Shown piece by piece: positions 18,143-27,301 of a DNA stretch of 64,000 nucleotides. The stretch's first letter is position 1. Each line of letters opens with the position of its first letter. The position numbers and the translations under genes were made by a program. This DNA is from Benzoatithermus sp963720725 (lineage in GTDB: Bacteria; Pseudomonadota; Alphaproteobacteria; Geminicoccales; Geminicoccaceae): contig CAVRGN010000008.1 of NCBI GenBank assembly GCA_963720725.1, positions 1 through 64,000 on the forward strand, in the 5' to 3' direction. The notes beneath the pieces were generated by a model, which made no database searches, was not told the origin of the DNA, and saw nothing but the letters and a program-made list of their open reading frames with translations.

Positions 18143-18586
18143 TTACGACCAGCGGATCAGCACGACCCCGGCCACGAGGCACAGCACGCCCAGCAGCCTC
18201 GGCAGATCCACGGGATGCATGGGCACTCCCAGCAAGCCGAAATGGTCGAGCACCAGCGAGCAGGCGAGCTGCCCGGCGATGAACAGCATGACGGTGGTGG
18301 CGGCGCCCAGGCGCGGGGTGGCGATCAGGGCGACGAGCACGACCAGGGCGCCGATCAGGCCGCCGGTGAGGGCCCAGGGCGGCTGGCCGGCCACCGCTCG
18401 TGCGTCGGGCAGGGGGAGCCGCAGCAGCAGCGCCATGGTCAGGAGTGCCGCCGAGCTGACCAGGACCGAGAACAGCGCGCCATAGACCGAATGGCCGGCG
18501 GCACCGGCGACGCGCGCGTTGAGCAGTGGCTGCATCGCCAGCAGCGCACCTACCGCCGAGACCGCCGCACCGATCAGCCAGAGCAT
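18143..18586 (-). CDS. DMT-superfamily YdcZ-type (DUF606) membrane protein
   Basis: A 147-residue protein with five predicted helices. It carries the DUF606/YdcZ signature pattern: the N-terminal QPLLNARVAGAAGHSVYGAL, a central PPWALTGGLIGALVV and the later GQLACSLVLDHFGLLGVP. YdcZ-like proteins are half-size members of the drug/metabolite transporter superfamily. The substrate is unknown. Confidence 0.85.
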   Translation of the reverse strand: MLWLIGAAVSAVGALLAMQPLLNARVAGAAGHSVYGALFSVLVSSAALLTMALLLRLPLPDARAVAGQPPWALTGGLIGALVVLVALIATPRLGAATTVMLFIAGQLACSLVLDHFGLLGVPMHPVDLPRLLGVLCLVAGVVLIRWS

Positions 18587-18728
18587 GCCAACTCCCAGGT
18601 GAAGGCCGTGGATTCGGCGGCCGGCGGATCCTTACCACCCGCGGCCGCCGGTCGGCGAGACTTGACCCGCGCCCCGTTCCGGGTTCCATCGGCCCGCGAG
18701 CGTGGCAGGGCGGGACGGGGAGGAACGG

Positions 18729-19769
18729 ATGAGCGGCGATGGCGCCGTGCCGGCGGAGATCGGCGCAGCGGAGCGGGGCGGCGTCGACCCGTTCGGCCTG
18801 CTCGCCCGCTTCGCGCCGGTGATCTTCCTCCTCCTGCTGATGGCGGTGTTCGCCCTGGTCGAGCCGCGCTTCCTCAAGCCGCTCAACCTGTTCAACGTGA
18901 TGCGCCAGGTCTCGATCTACGGCCTGCTCGCCATCGGCATGACCCTGGTCATCCTCACCCGCGGCATCGACCTTTCGGTGGGCTCGGTCCTGGCGCTGGC
19001 CGGACTCGGGGCGGCCATCGTCGCCAAGGGCGGGCTGGAGAGCCGCTTCGCCATCGGGACCGAGACCGAGGCGCAAGGCTATGGCTGGCCGCTGGCGCTG
19101 CTCGCCGCCTGCGCCATCGGCACCGCCTGCGGCTGGCTGCAGGGCCTCGCCATCACCAAGCTCAAGGTGCCGCCCTTCGTGGTCACGCTGGGCGGCATGT
19201 CGGCCTTTCGCGGCCTTGCCCTCTACATGGCGGGCGGCGGCCCGATCAGCGGCTTCGACGAGGCCTATCGCTGGTGGGGGCAGGGCTATGTCGGCCCGGT
19301 GCCGGTGCCGGTCATCATCTTCCTGGCGCTGGCCGTCGTCGCCCACATCGTGCTGACCTCGACCCGCTACGGCCGCAGCGTCTACGCGGTGGGCGGCAAT
19401 CCCGAAGCCGCGCGTCTCTCCGGCCTCGACGTCGACCGGATCACCACCTCGGTCTACATCATCGTCGGCTTCATGGCCGGGCTCGGTGGCTTCGTCCTCT
19501 CGGCCCGGCTCAACTCGGCCGAAGCGGTGGCCGGCCTCACCTACGAGCTCACCGTGATCGCCTCGGTGGTGATCGGCGGCACCAGCCTGTTCGGCGGCAT
19601 CGGCACCATCTTCGGCACCGTGGTCGGCACGCTGCTGATCGGCGTGCTGCTCAACGGTCTCGTGCTGAACAACGTGTCGAGCTACGTCCAGCAGGTGATC
19701 ATCGGGATCATCATCGTGCTGGCCGTGGCGTTCGACACCTTCGCGAAGTCGCGGCGGCGGCGGGCGTGA
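18729..19769 (+). CDS. Orphan CUT2-type sugar ABC transporter permease
   Basis: A 346-residue RbsC-like permease with about ten membrane helices. The family landmarks are present: TLVILTRGIDLSVGSVLALA near residue 75, YAVGGNPEAARLSGL, and the EAA-like loop VIASVVIGGTSLFGGIGT. It should need an ATPase and a periplasmic binding protein, but neither is encoded nearby; the next gene, 16 bases downstream, is trkA. It may use components encoded elsewhere. An ATG at 18729 behind GGAGGAAC is the best start. Confidence 0.9.
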   Translation: MSGDGAVPAEIGAAERGGVDPFGLLARFAPVIFLLLLMAVFALVEPRFLKPLNLFNVMRQVSIYGLLAIGMTLVILTRGIDLSVGSVLALAGLGAAIVAKGGLESRFAIGTETEAQGYGWPLALLAACAIGTACGWLQGLAITKLKVPPFVVTLGGMSAFRGLALYMAGGGPISGFDEAYRWWGQGYVGPVPVPVIIFLALAVVAHIVLTSTRYGRSVYAVGGNPEAARLSGLDVDRITTSVYIIVGFMAGLGGFVLSARLNSAEAVAGLTYELTVIASVVIGGTSLFGGIGTIFGTVVGTLLIGVLLNGLVLNNVSSYVQQVIIGIIIVLAVAFDTFAKSRRRRA

Positions 19770-19785
19770 CCCGCCGGGAGAGGGC

Positions 19786-21168
19786 ATGATGCGGGTCATC
19801 GTCTGCGGCGCCGGGCAGGTGGGCTCCACGATCGCGCGCCACCTGGCCAGCGAGGACAACGACGTCACCGTGATCGACAGCTCGCCCGAGCAGGCGCGGC
19901 GCGTCGACGAGAGCTACGACGTGCGCGGGATCGCCGGCCATGCCTCGCACCCCGGGGTGCTGGAGCGGGCGGGTGCCCGCGACGCCGACATGCTGATCGC
20001 GGTCACCCGGTCGGACGAGGTCAACATGGTGGCCTGCCAGGTCGCCCACTCCCTGTTCGGGGTCAAGCGGCGGATCGCCAGGCTGCGCCACCATGGCTAT
20101 CTGGAGCCGATGTCGCGCGCGCTCTACGGCGCCGAGCAGCTGCCGATCGACGTCATCATCTCGCCCGAGATCGAGGTCGCCCGGGGCATCGTCCGCCGGT
20201 TGCGCACGCCCGGGGCCTTCGACATGGTCAACCTGGTCGACGGCAAGGTGAAGCTCCTGGGCATCCACTGCCATCCGCCTTCCTGTCCGATCGTCGGCAC
20301 GCCGCTGGCCAAGCTCGCCGAGGCGCTGCCCGACGCGCGGCTCAACGTGCTGGCCGTGGTGCGCGACGGGCGGCCGTTCGTGCCGGGCGGCCAGGACCGC
20401 CTGCAGATCGGCGACGACGCCTACGTGGTCACCAACCCGGACAAGGTCGACGCGGTCATGGCGGCGTTCGGCCACCGCGAGAAGGTGGCGCAGCGGGTGA
20501 TCATCGTCGGCGGCGGCAATGTCGGCCTGCACCTCGCCAAGGCGCTGGAGCGCGAGGCGCCGCTGGTGTCGCTCAAGCTGATCGAGCACGACAAGGAGCG
20601 CGCCGAGCACATCTCGAGCGAGCTCGGCAACGGTGTCGTGGTGCTCCACGGCGACGCGCTCGACAAGGAGGTGCTGGAGGAGGCCAATGTCCGTTCCGCC
20701 GAAACCGTGGTCGCGGTGACCAACGACGACGAGACCAACATCTTCGTCTCGGTCCTGGCCAAGCGCGAGGGCTGCGCGCGGGCGATCACCCTGGTCAACA
20801 AGACCTCCTACGAGCCGCTCCTGCCGGCGCTCGGCATCGACGCCGTGGTCAGCCCGAACACCGTCACCATCTCGACCATCCTGCGCCATGTCCGGCACGG
20901 CGCGATCTCGGCCCTGCACACCCTGCGCGAGGGGTTCGGCGAGGTGATCGAGGCCGAGGCGCTGGGCGGCTCGCGCCTGGTCAGCGGCGCGCTCCAGGAC
21001 GTGGTCATGCCCGACGGCATGCGCATCGGCGCCGTGGTCGGGGCCGACGGGTCGGTGACCATCCCCACCGGCACGTTCAAGGTGCGGGCGGGCGACCGGG
21101 TGGTCGCGATCGTGACCTACCGCGCGCTGCGCAAGGCCGAGGCCATGCTCACCGGCGGCGAGGCCTGA
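19786..21168 (+). CDS. trkA: Trk potassium uptake regulator TrkA
   Basis: A 460-residue peripheral membrane protein with two RCK units. Each begins with a Rossmann NAD(H) site (MRVIVCGAGQVGSTIARHLA; RVIIVGGGNVGLHLAKALE) and is followed by a TrkA_C domain. It gates the TrkH potassium channel-like transporter in response to nucleotide. The trkH gene starts 10 bases downstream, giving a trkA-trkH unit. The start may be either of two adjacent ATGs. Confidence 0.97.
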   Translation: MMRVIVCGAGQVGSTIARHLASEDNDVTVIDSSPEQARRVDESYDVRGIAGHASHPGVLERAGARDADMLIAVTRSDEVNMVACQVAHSLFGVKRRIARLRHHGYLEPMSRALYGAEQLPIDVIISPEIEVARGIVRRLRTPGAFDMVNLVDGKVKLLGIHCHPPSCPIVGTPLAKLAEALPDARLNVLAVVRDGRPFVPGGQDRLQIGDDAYVVTNPDKVDAVMAAFGHREKVAQRVIIVGGGNVGLHLAKALEREAPLVSLKLIEHDKERAEHISSELGNGVVVLHGDALDKEVLEEANVRSAETVVAVTNDDETNIFVSVLAKREGCARAITLVNKTSYEPLLPALGIDAVVSPNTVTISTILRHVRHGAISALHTLREGFGEVIEAEALGGSRLVSGALQDVVMPDGMRIGAVVGADGSVTIPTGTFKVRAGDRVVAIVTYRALRKAEAMLTGGEA

Positions 21169-21178
21169 GCGCCCGGCC

Positions 21179-22669
21179 ATGGCCGGCGTCGGCGGCGTCG
21201 CGAGCTGGTCACCGCCACGATTGCGGCCGGTGTTCTTCCTGCTCGGCGGCATCCTGACCGGCCTGGCGGCGACGATGCTGGTGCCGGCCGCCGCCGACCT
21301 CTATGCCGGCAACCGGGACTGGCGCGCCTTCAGCCTGTCGAGCCTGATCACGTTCGCCTGCGGTGCCGGGCTGTTGTCGCTCTGCCGCTGCCGGCTGCAG
21401 GGCGGCCTGACCCTGCGCCAGGCCTTCGTCATGACGCCCTTGAGCTGGACCGTGGTCGCGTTCTTCGGCGCGGTGCCGATGGCGCTGTCGGGCTACGGGC
21501 CGCTGGCGGGCAGCTTCACCAACGCCTTCTTCGAGAGCATGTCCGGGCTGACCACGACCGGCTCCACCATCCTGGTCGGCCTCGACGACGCCCCGCCCGG
21601 CCTGCTGCTGTGGCGGGCCCTGCTGCAATGGCTGGGCGGCATCGGCATCATCGCCGCGGCGATCGCGATCCTGCCGGCATTGGGCATCGGCGGGATGCAG
21701 CTGTTCCGCACCGAATCCTCCGACCGCTCGGAGAAGGTGATGCCGCGCGCGCGGCAGATCGCGGCGGCGATCGCCGCGGCCTATCTCGGCCTGACCTTCG
21801 CCTGCGGCCTGCTCTACTGGCTGGCGGGCATGACCGCGTTCGAGGCCACCGCGCACGCGCTGACCACGCTCTCGACCGGCGGCTACTCGACCTCGGATGC
21901 GTCGCTGGGCCACTGGGACTCGCCGGCGATCGACGCCGTCGCCACCGTGTTCATGCTGGCCGGCGCGGTGCCGTTCGTCCTCTACCTCAAGCTGATCCGC
22001 CGCGAGCGTGACGTCCTGCGCGATCACCAACTCCGCACGCTGCTCGTGATGTTCGCCGGCGTCATCACGGTCCTCGCCTGCGGCCTGGTGGCGACCGGCA
22101 CCTATCCGCCGCTCGACGCCCTGCGCTACGCCGCGTTCAACACCGTGTCGGTGGTCACCACCACCGGCTACGCCAACACCGACTACACGCTGTGGGGCAA
22201 CGCCGCGATCGGCCTGTTCTTCGCCCTGACCTTCGTCGGCGGCTGCACCGGCTCCACCGCCGGCGGGATCAAGATCTTCCGCTTCGAAGTGATGGCCGCC
22301 GTGCTGCGCGCCCACTTCTTCCACCTGCTGCACCCCAAGGGCGTGTTCCCGCGCCTCTATGCCGGCCGCACCCTGCCCGGCGACGTGGTCGATTCGGTGG
22401 TGGTGTTCTTCTCGCTCTACCTCATCGTCTACAGCCTGCTCACCGTGGCCCTGATGGGCCTCGACCTCGACTTCGTCACCAGCATCAGCGCCGCGGTCAC
22501 CGCCCTCTCCAACGTCGGCCCGGGCCTCGGTCCCACCATCGGCCCCGCCGGCAACTTCCTGCCGCTGCCGGACGCCGCCAAGTGGCTGCTCAGCTTCGGC
22601 ATGCTGCTCGGCCGGCTCGAGCTGTTCACCGTCCTGGTCCTGTTCATGCCGCGCTTCTGGCGCGGGTAG
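21179..22669 (+). CDS. trkH: Trk potassium transporter subunit TrkH
   Basis: A 496-residue integral membrane protein with four M1-P-M2 repeats. Selectivity-filter-like loops are visible as GLTTTGSTI, LSTGGYST, TTTGYAN and NVGPGLGP, and the TrkH-typical GGCTGSTAGGIK is present. It imports K+ with help from TrkA, encoded just upstream. Length is normal for the family. Confidence 0.97.
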   Translation: MAGVGGVASWSPPRLRPVFFLLGGILTGLAATMLVPAAADLYAGNRDWRAFSLSSLITFACGAGLLSLCRCRLQGGLTLRQAFVMTPLSWTVVAFFGAVPMALSGYGPLAGSFTNAFFESMSGLTTTGSTILVGLDDAPPGLLLWRALLQWLGGIGIIAAAIAILPALGIGGMQLFRTESSDRSEKVMPRARQIAAAIAAAYLGLTFACGLLYWLAGMTAFEATAHALTTLSTGGYSTSDASLGHWDSPAIDAVATVFMLAGAVPFVLYLKLIRRERDVLRDHQLRTLLVMFAGVITVLACGLVATGTYPPLDALRYAAFNTVSVVTTTGYANTDYTLWGNAAIGLFFALTFVGGCTGSTAGGIKIFRFEVMAAVLRAHFFHLLHPKGVFPRLYAGRTLPGDVVDSVVVFFSLYLIVYSLLTVALMGLDLDFVTSISAAVTALSNVGPGLGPTIGPAGNFLPLPDAAKWLLSFGMLLGRLELFTVLVLFMPRFWRG

Positions 22670-22735
22670 CATATTGCGGTTGACGGCCATCACTTCGCGC
22701 GAAACTCTCCCGGATATAGTTCCAGGAGATGTATC

Positions 22736-23086
22736 ATGCGGTCCATTGCCATTGTCGCCGGCACCTTGGCCGGCATCGCCTTCCTTGCCGGCTGTACCGA
22801 GTCGCCGGGCCTGCCCGGCGGCACCTACGCGCACTTCCAGCAGTTCAAGAAGGTGCCGTTCCACCGCGCCTACGCCATCGCCCGCAACGTCAACGGCTCC
22901 TACTCGGCGGTCTTCGTCGGCGGCGAGAAGTCCAAGGAAGACGCCGAGGCGGCGGCCCTGGCACGCTGCCGCGACTATGCCGGCCAGCATCTCTACGCCG
23001 ATCCGGGCAGTTGCCGGATCTACGCCGTCGACGACACGATCCTCGCCACCGGCACCAAGATCGCACCGGCCGCTTCGGGCGGGTGA
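22736..23086 (+). CDS. Small lipoprotein, DUF4189-like
   Basis: A 116-residue protein with a lipoprotein signal: hydrophobic segment then LAGC, Cys at residue 20. The mature domain AYAIARNVNGSYSAVFVGG followed by a run of Ala-rich helix with AARCRDYA-like spacing resembles DUF4189-type periplasmic domains, which carry a conserved disulfide. An AGGAG site lies 7 bases before the ATG. Function unknown; outer-membrane or periplasmic anchoring is inferred. Confidence 0.7.
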   Translation: MRSIAIVAGTLAGIAFLAGCTESPGLPGGTYAHFQQFKKVPFHRAYAIARNVNGSYSAVFVGGEKSKEDAEAAALARCRDYAGQHLYADPGSCRIYAVDDTILATGTKIAPAASGG

Positions 23087-23113
23087 CGGCGCGAGGCCCC
23101 CTGACCGAGCTGG

Positions 23114-23365
23114 CTATCCCGCGCCGAGCCCGGGAAACAGCTGTGCGAGGACGCGCCACCCGGCCGTGGCGAGCTGGGTGCCGTAGGCGTAGCCGAGCGC
23201 GAGGAGAGCGAACGCGGCCAGCCAGACCATTATGGAACGGCGGCTACCGAGCGCGCGCTGCCGCCGCATGCGGCGGTCGGGCCGGCTCTGCCAAGGATCG
23301 AAGCGCGTGGCCCCGACCGCGTCCCGATCCACCTTGTCTTTCGACCTGGACGGTGTCCATCCCAT
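23114..23365 (-). CDS. Small single-pass membrane protein
   Basis: An 83-residue frame whose first half is basic and polar, followed by one membrane helix (IMVWLAAFALLALGYAYGTQ) and a short hydrophobic tail. The ATG at 23365 was taken; the frame is open further up to 23476. No family is recognised. It is supported only by composition and by filling the space between neighbours. Confidence 0.4.
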   Translation of the reverse strand: MGWTPSRSKDKVDRDAVGATRFDPWQSRPDRRMRRQRALGSRRSIMVWLAAFALLALGYAYGTQLATAGWRVLAQLFPGLGAG

Positions 23366-23474
23366 GACGAGCAGGCACTCCAAACGCGCAGTACACGCCA
23401 GCCTATTTGCCAGAGGAGGCAAGCCGAAGGAACGGCAACAGGAAGACTCGGCTTGAAACGGCCACTCCCGCTGC

Positions 23475-23612
23475 ATGTGCCATCATCCGCCGCTCGTGTT
23501 CAACCGGTGCGGCGACCTTGAGCGCCGCGCCCTGCGCCCGGGCAACGTGCATAGCGCCGACGAGTGGCGCTCGGTGCTGGCGCCGGTGATCGCCCGCTAC
23601 CGCGAGCGCGGA
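23475..23612 (+). pseudogene. IS1380-family transposase fragment
   Basis: Translation gives HHPPLVFNRCGDLERRALRP followed by GNVHSADEWRSVLAPVIARY. This matches from memory the internal region of IS1380-family transposases (HPLFLFNQxGDLE, LRPGNVHSADGW, VLxPVxARYR). Both the N-terminal two fifths and the C-terminal catalytic part are missing, so it is a relic of an insertion sequence. No inverted repeats were found around it. Confidence 0.6.
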
Positions 23613-23738
23613 TGCGCCCTAGCCTGCGCAGAAAAGTTGATCAGGCGAATCAATGCAGGATAACTGCGCCGAAAGGCGTTGCGACGGGATGCCAACGGAG
23701 GCGTTCGCCGCCGACGCGACATCAGAGACAGGAGCACC

Positions 23739-25346
23739 ATGTTCAGCCGAGCACTACTCACCGTCGTCACGGCCTGCGCCTTACTCTCACCGCCCCAAGC
23801 GCGAGCGGATACGGCGATCCCACCGTCCACCGTCACGCCTGATCTGGTGACGACATCGCGCGGTACGTTCGAATTCAAGGATGGCGCGCCGACCGATGCA
23901 ACCGCGCGTGCGCTCTACGACCAACTCGACTTCTCCTACGCCTACCGAGCGTTCACCGACACCATGCGCGGGGTCAGCATCCGCGCCCTCCGCCGCGGCA
24001 TGGAGGACATGGGTGTCAAGCAGAACGAGGTGATGGTTTTTTCGGAGCTGATGGACGCGAGTTCGTTGTTCCTGACCCCGAACGCGGACACGATCTACGT
24101 GATGGGCTGGGTCGACCTCAGCGACGGCCCGGTGGTGATCGAGGCGCCACCCGACTTTCTCGGCATTGTGCAGGATGCCTGGTTCCATTGGGTGACCGAC
24201 ATGGGCGCCCCGGGGCCCGACCGCGGCCTCGGCGGGAAGTACCTCATCGTTCCGCCGGGATACACCGGCGAGTTGCCCGACGGCGGCTACTTCGTCGCCC
24301 ACGCGAACACGACCGGCATCCTCTGGTTCGGCCGCTCCTTCCTGAAAGACGGCAGGGACCCGAAGCCCTCCGTGGACGTCATCAAGGCGCACACGAAGGT
24401 CTATCGCTTCGAACCGGGCGGCGTCGGCTTCTCGATCGCTGCCTTCCTCGCCGGCGATTCGCGTCTCGGGAAGATCACCGAGCCACCTGCGACCGTTTTC
24501 CATGAAGGCAGCGGCAAGGTAATGAACACGCTTCCACCGAACGACTGGAGCTATTTTGAGCTCCTGAACGAGGTGGTGCAGGATGAACCGGCAACATCGC
24601 TCGACGTCGAGCTGATGGGTCCGATCGCCGCTCTCGGCATCGTGAAGGGCCAGCCGTTCGCACCGGACGAGCACCTGAAGGGGATCATGACGGATGCCGT
24701 CGCGGTTGCGAACGCCGCGTCGCGCAACCTGTTCATGAACCCGCGTGATGCGGACTGGTTCTATTACCCGAACTCGTCATGGTTCAACATGCTGTTCGAG
24801 AGCGGCTACGAATTCGAGACGCCAATTCCCGAGATCACGCCCGAAGGGGCGAAGCCGTTCCCGCCAACCGGCTACCGGCAGATGGACGCACGGACGTCGT
24901 TCTTCTACGGCGTCACCGGCATCACTCCGGCGATGGCGATGCGCCTCACGGAGGTTGGCTCACAGTATCTGCTGGCGACGAAAGACGCCGACAAAGACTA
25001 CTTTGACGGATCGAAAACCTACAAGGTGACCCTGCCGAAGGGTATCCCGGAGGCGAACTTCTGGTCACTGACGGTCTACGACAACATGACCCGCTCGATG
25101 CTCGACACGCCGCAGCGCTACCCGCGGGCCGGCAGCCAGAGCTACCCTTCGCCCGCGGCCGAGGCCGACGCCGACGGCAACACAACCATCTACTTCTCGC
25201 CGACCCAGCCGGACGGCGTCGGCCGGGGCAACTGGATCCAGACGATGCCGGGCAAGGGCTGGTTCGTGGCCCTGCGGCTCTACGGCCCGCTCGAGCCGTT
25301 CTTCGACAAGAGCTGGCGGATCAGCGAGATCGAACTCGCCGAATAA
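23739..25346 (+). CDS. Secreted DUF1254/DUF1214 protein
   Basis: A 535-residue protein with a Sec signal peptide (cleavage near ARA-DT). An N-terminal DUF1254 domain follows (about residues 60-200; PNADTIYVMGWVDLSDGPVV, ending in GGKYLIVPPGY). The C-terminal DUF1214 domain (about 410-530) has FWSLTVYDNMTRSML and RGNWIQTMPGKGWFVALRLY. Such proteins are common in bacteria and some fungi, with no established reaction. RBS AGGAG precedes the ATG at 23739. Codon use is clearly less GC-biased than the neighbours, and an IS relic lies just upstream, both pointing to acquisition by transfer. Confidence 0.9.
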   Translation: MFSRALLTVVTACALLSPPQARADTAIPPSTVTPDLVTTSRGTFEFKDGAPTDATARALYDQLDFSYAYRAFTDTMRGVSIRALRRGMEDMGVKQNEVMVFSELMDASSLFLTPNADTIYVMGWVDLSDGPVVIEAPPDFLGIVQDAWFHWVTDMGAPGPDRGLGGKYLIVPPGYTGELPDGGYFVAHANTTGILWFGRSFLKDGRDPKPSVDVIKAHTKVYRFEPGGVGFSIAAFLAGDSRLGKITEPPATVFHEGSGKVMNTLPPNDWSYFELLNEVVQDEPATSLDVELMGPIAALGIVKGQPFAPDEHLKGIMTDAVAVANAASRNLFMNPRDADWFYYPNSSWFNMLFESGYEFETPIPEITPEGAKPFPPTGYRQMDARTSFFYGVTGITPAMAMRLTEVGSQYLLATKDADKDYFDGSKTYKVTLPKGIPEANFWSLTVYDNMTRSMLDTPQRYPRAGSQSYPSPAAEADADGNTTIYFSPTQPDGVGRGNWIQTMPGKGWFVALRLYGPLEPFFDKSWRISEIELAE

Positions 25347-25769
25347 TGCCGGTAATCTGCCTTGTGTTCGTCGGGCGGAGGTCATGTTAGGCGATCTCAG
25401 ACTGCAGCAGTGCAGTGCCGGGACCAAGTTCGCGGGGCTTGGCCGGCGGCAGGGTCTCTCGGCGGCGAACGTCTCTACTGGAAGACTCCAATGCTTGAGA
25501 GCGCCGGGTGCCTGAGCACAACCCTCGTATCAGGCACGTACTGAAGGATATGAGTTCAGAGGAGCTGAGCACCGGCGTCGTAGTTGACGCCGGTGCTGCA
25601 AAGGGCATCGCGAAGCAGCTTTGCGTCCTGTTCGCGTTAAGATCGTCACGGACCCGTCAACACCGCCCTGGCCGTTCCGGGCCGCTCGCACACCCCACGA
25701 GACGAGACTGGCTCGATGGCCGAAGTGCGGCTAGTCCAACCTAGGGTGCGAAACCAACGGGGGGCTTCC
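25347..25769. other. Gene-free stretch with one hairpin
   Basis: About 420 bases with only short, unconvincing reading frames. The one clear structure is a perfect 12-bp inverted repeat with a 6-base loop at 25568-25597, without a T tract. It could be a terminator or a processing hairpin. The last ~100 bases must contain the promoter of the aldo/keto reductase. Confidence 0.5.
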
Positions 25770-26819
25770 ATGCGCTACCGCCAGCTCGGCCGTTCCGGCC
25801 TGCGTGTCTCCGTGCTCACGCTCGGCACCATGACCTTCGGCGGCAAGGGCGTGTTCGCCAAGACCGGTGAGACCGACCTTGCCGGCGCGCGGCGCCTCGT
25901 CGACCGCTGCATCGAGGGCGGGATCAACCTGTTCGACACCGCCGACGTCTATTCCTGGGGCGTGTCGGAGGAGATGCTGGGTGCCGCGCTCGAGGGCCGG
26001 CGCAGCTCGGTGCTGATCACCACCAAGGCGCGGATGAAGATGGGCGACGGGCCGAACGATGCCGGGCTGTCGCGCCAGCATCTGATCGAGGCCTGCGAGG
26101 CCAGCCTGAAGCGCCTGGGGACCGACTGGATCGACCTCTACCAGCTGCACGAGTGGGACGGGCAGACGCCGCTCGAGGAGACCCTGCGCGCGCTGGACGA
26201 CCTCGTGCGCTCGGGCAAGGTCCGCTATGTCGGCTGCTCCAACTATGCCGGCTGGCAGCTGATGAAGGCGTTGGGGATCGCCGAGCGCCGGGGGCTGGAG
26301 CGGTTCGTCAGCCAGCAGATCCACTACACGCTGGAGGCGCGCGAGGCCGAGTACGAGCTGGTGCCGATCGCCGTGGACCAGGGGGTCGGGATCATGGTCT
26401 GGAGCCCGCTCGCCGGCGGCCTGCTCAGCGGCAAGTACCGCCGCGGCCGGCCGCACCCGCCGGGCTCGCGCCACCTCACCGACTGGGGCGAGCCGCCGAT
26501 CCGCGACGAGGGCCGGCTCTACGACATCGTCGAGGCGCTGGTGGCCATCGCCCAGGAGCGCGACACGACCCCGGCTGCCGTGGCGCTGGCATGGCTGCTC
26601 GGCCGCCCCGCCGTCGCGACGCTGGTGATCGGCGCCCGCAGCGAGGAGCAGCTCGCCGCCAACCTCGCCGCGGCCGACCTGCAACTCGGTGCCGAGGACT
26701 GCGCGCGCCTGGAGCAGGTCAGCGCCCCGCCTTTGCTCTATCCCTACTGGCACCAGGCCAAGACCGCCGCCGACCGCCTGGGTCCGGCCGACCTCGCGCT
26801 GCTCGGCCCGCGCCTGTAG
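25770..26819 (+). CDS. Aldo/keto reductase
   Basis: A 349-residue (beta/alpha)8-barrel NADPH-dependent oxidoreductase of the YghZ/aryl-alcohol-dehydrogenase-like group. It has an N-terminal MRYRQLGRSGLRVSVLTLGT, the catalytic Asp and Tyr in FDTADVYSWGVSEE, Lys in LITTKARMK and His in LYQLHEWDG. The C-terminal cofactor loop is present as VIGARSEEQLAANL. It is followed after 40 bases by a carboxymuconolactone decarboxylase-like gene in the same direction, likely one unit. Substrate unknown. Confidence 0.93.
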   Translation: MRYRQLGRSGLRVSVLTLGTMTFGGKGVFAKTGETDLAGARRLVDRCIEGGINLFDTADVYSWGVSEEMLGAALEGRRSSVLITTKARMKMGDGPNDAGLSRQHLIEACEASLKRLGTDWIDLYQLHEWDGQTPLEETLRALDDLVRSGKVRYVGCSNYAGWQLMKALGIAERRGLERFVSQQIHYTLEAREAEYELVPIAVDQGVGIMVWSPLAGGLLSGKYRRGRPHPPGSRHLTDWGEPPIRDEGRLYDIVEALVAIAQERDTTPAAVALAWLLGRPAVATLVIGARSEEQLAANLAAADLQLGAEDCARLEQVSAPPLLYPYWHQAKTAADRLGPADLALLGPRL

Positions 26820-26859
26820 CCCGCCGGCGGCCAAGCCCCCGGAGCTGACCGAGGAGACG

Positions 26860-27285
26860 ATGATGTCCGACGACGCCCTGTACGAGCTGGGACTGCCGAT
26901 CCGCCGCGAGGTGCTGGGGCCGGACTATGTCGACGATGCGCTGGCCAAGGCGGACGACTTCATGATGGCCTTCCAGCGGGCGGCGACGAGCTGGGCGTGG
27001 GGCTGGGCCTGGGGCGATCCGAGCCTCGACCGCAGGACGCGCAGCCTGCTCAACCTGGTCATGCTCACCGCCTTGAACCGCCCCGCCGAGCTCAAGCTTC
27101 ACGTCAAGGGTGCGTTGCGGAACGGGGTCACGGTGGCCGAGATCAAGGCGGCGTTGCTGCACGCGACCGCCTATTGCGGCATCCCGGCGGGCCTGGAGGC
27201 ATTCAAGGCCGCGCATGAGGTCCTGCGCGCGGAGGGCGCGTTGCCGCCGGGCGGAGAGCCAGGATCGGGGTCGTCTTCGAAATAG
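26860..27285 (+). CDS. Carboxymuconolactone decarboxylase family protein (PcaC-like)
   Basis: A 141-residue helical protein of the CMD/PcaC type: RREVLGPDYVDDALAKAD at the N-terminus, WAWGDPSLDRRTRSLLNLVM in the middle, then HVKGALRNGVTVAEIKAALLH and YCGIPAGLEAF. It lacks the CxxC pair of AhpD, so it is on the decarboxylase-like rather than the peroxidase side. True PcaC works in protocatechuate breakdown, but no other pca genes are present. Two adjacent ATGs at 26860 and 26863 follow GAGGAGA. Confidence 0.85.
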   Translation: MMSDDALYELGLPIRREVLGPDYVDDALAKADDFMMAFQRAATSWAWGWAWGDPSLDRRTRSLLNLVMLTALNRPAELKLHVKGALRNGVTVAEIKAALLHATAYCGIPAGLEAFKAAHEVLRAEGALPPGGEPGSGSSSK

Positions 27286-27301
27286 GGGCGGCCGGCCCGG
27301 C

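Noticed and set aside
16719..19868. A 1049-residue minus-strand frame
   Set aside because: Antisense shadow of FUSC, the small membrane gene and the CUT2 permease; composition is His/Asp/Arg-rich without any family match.
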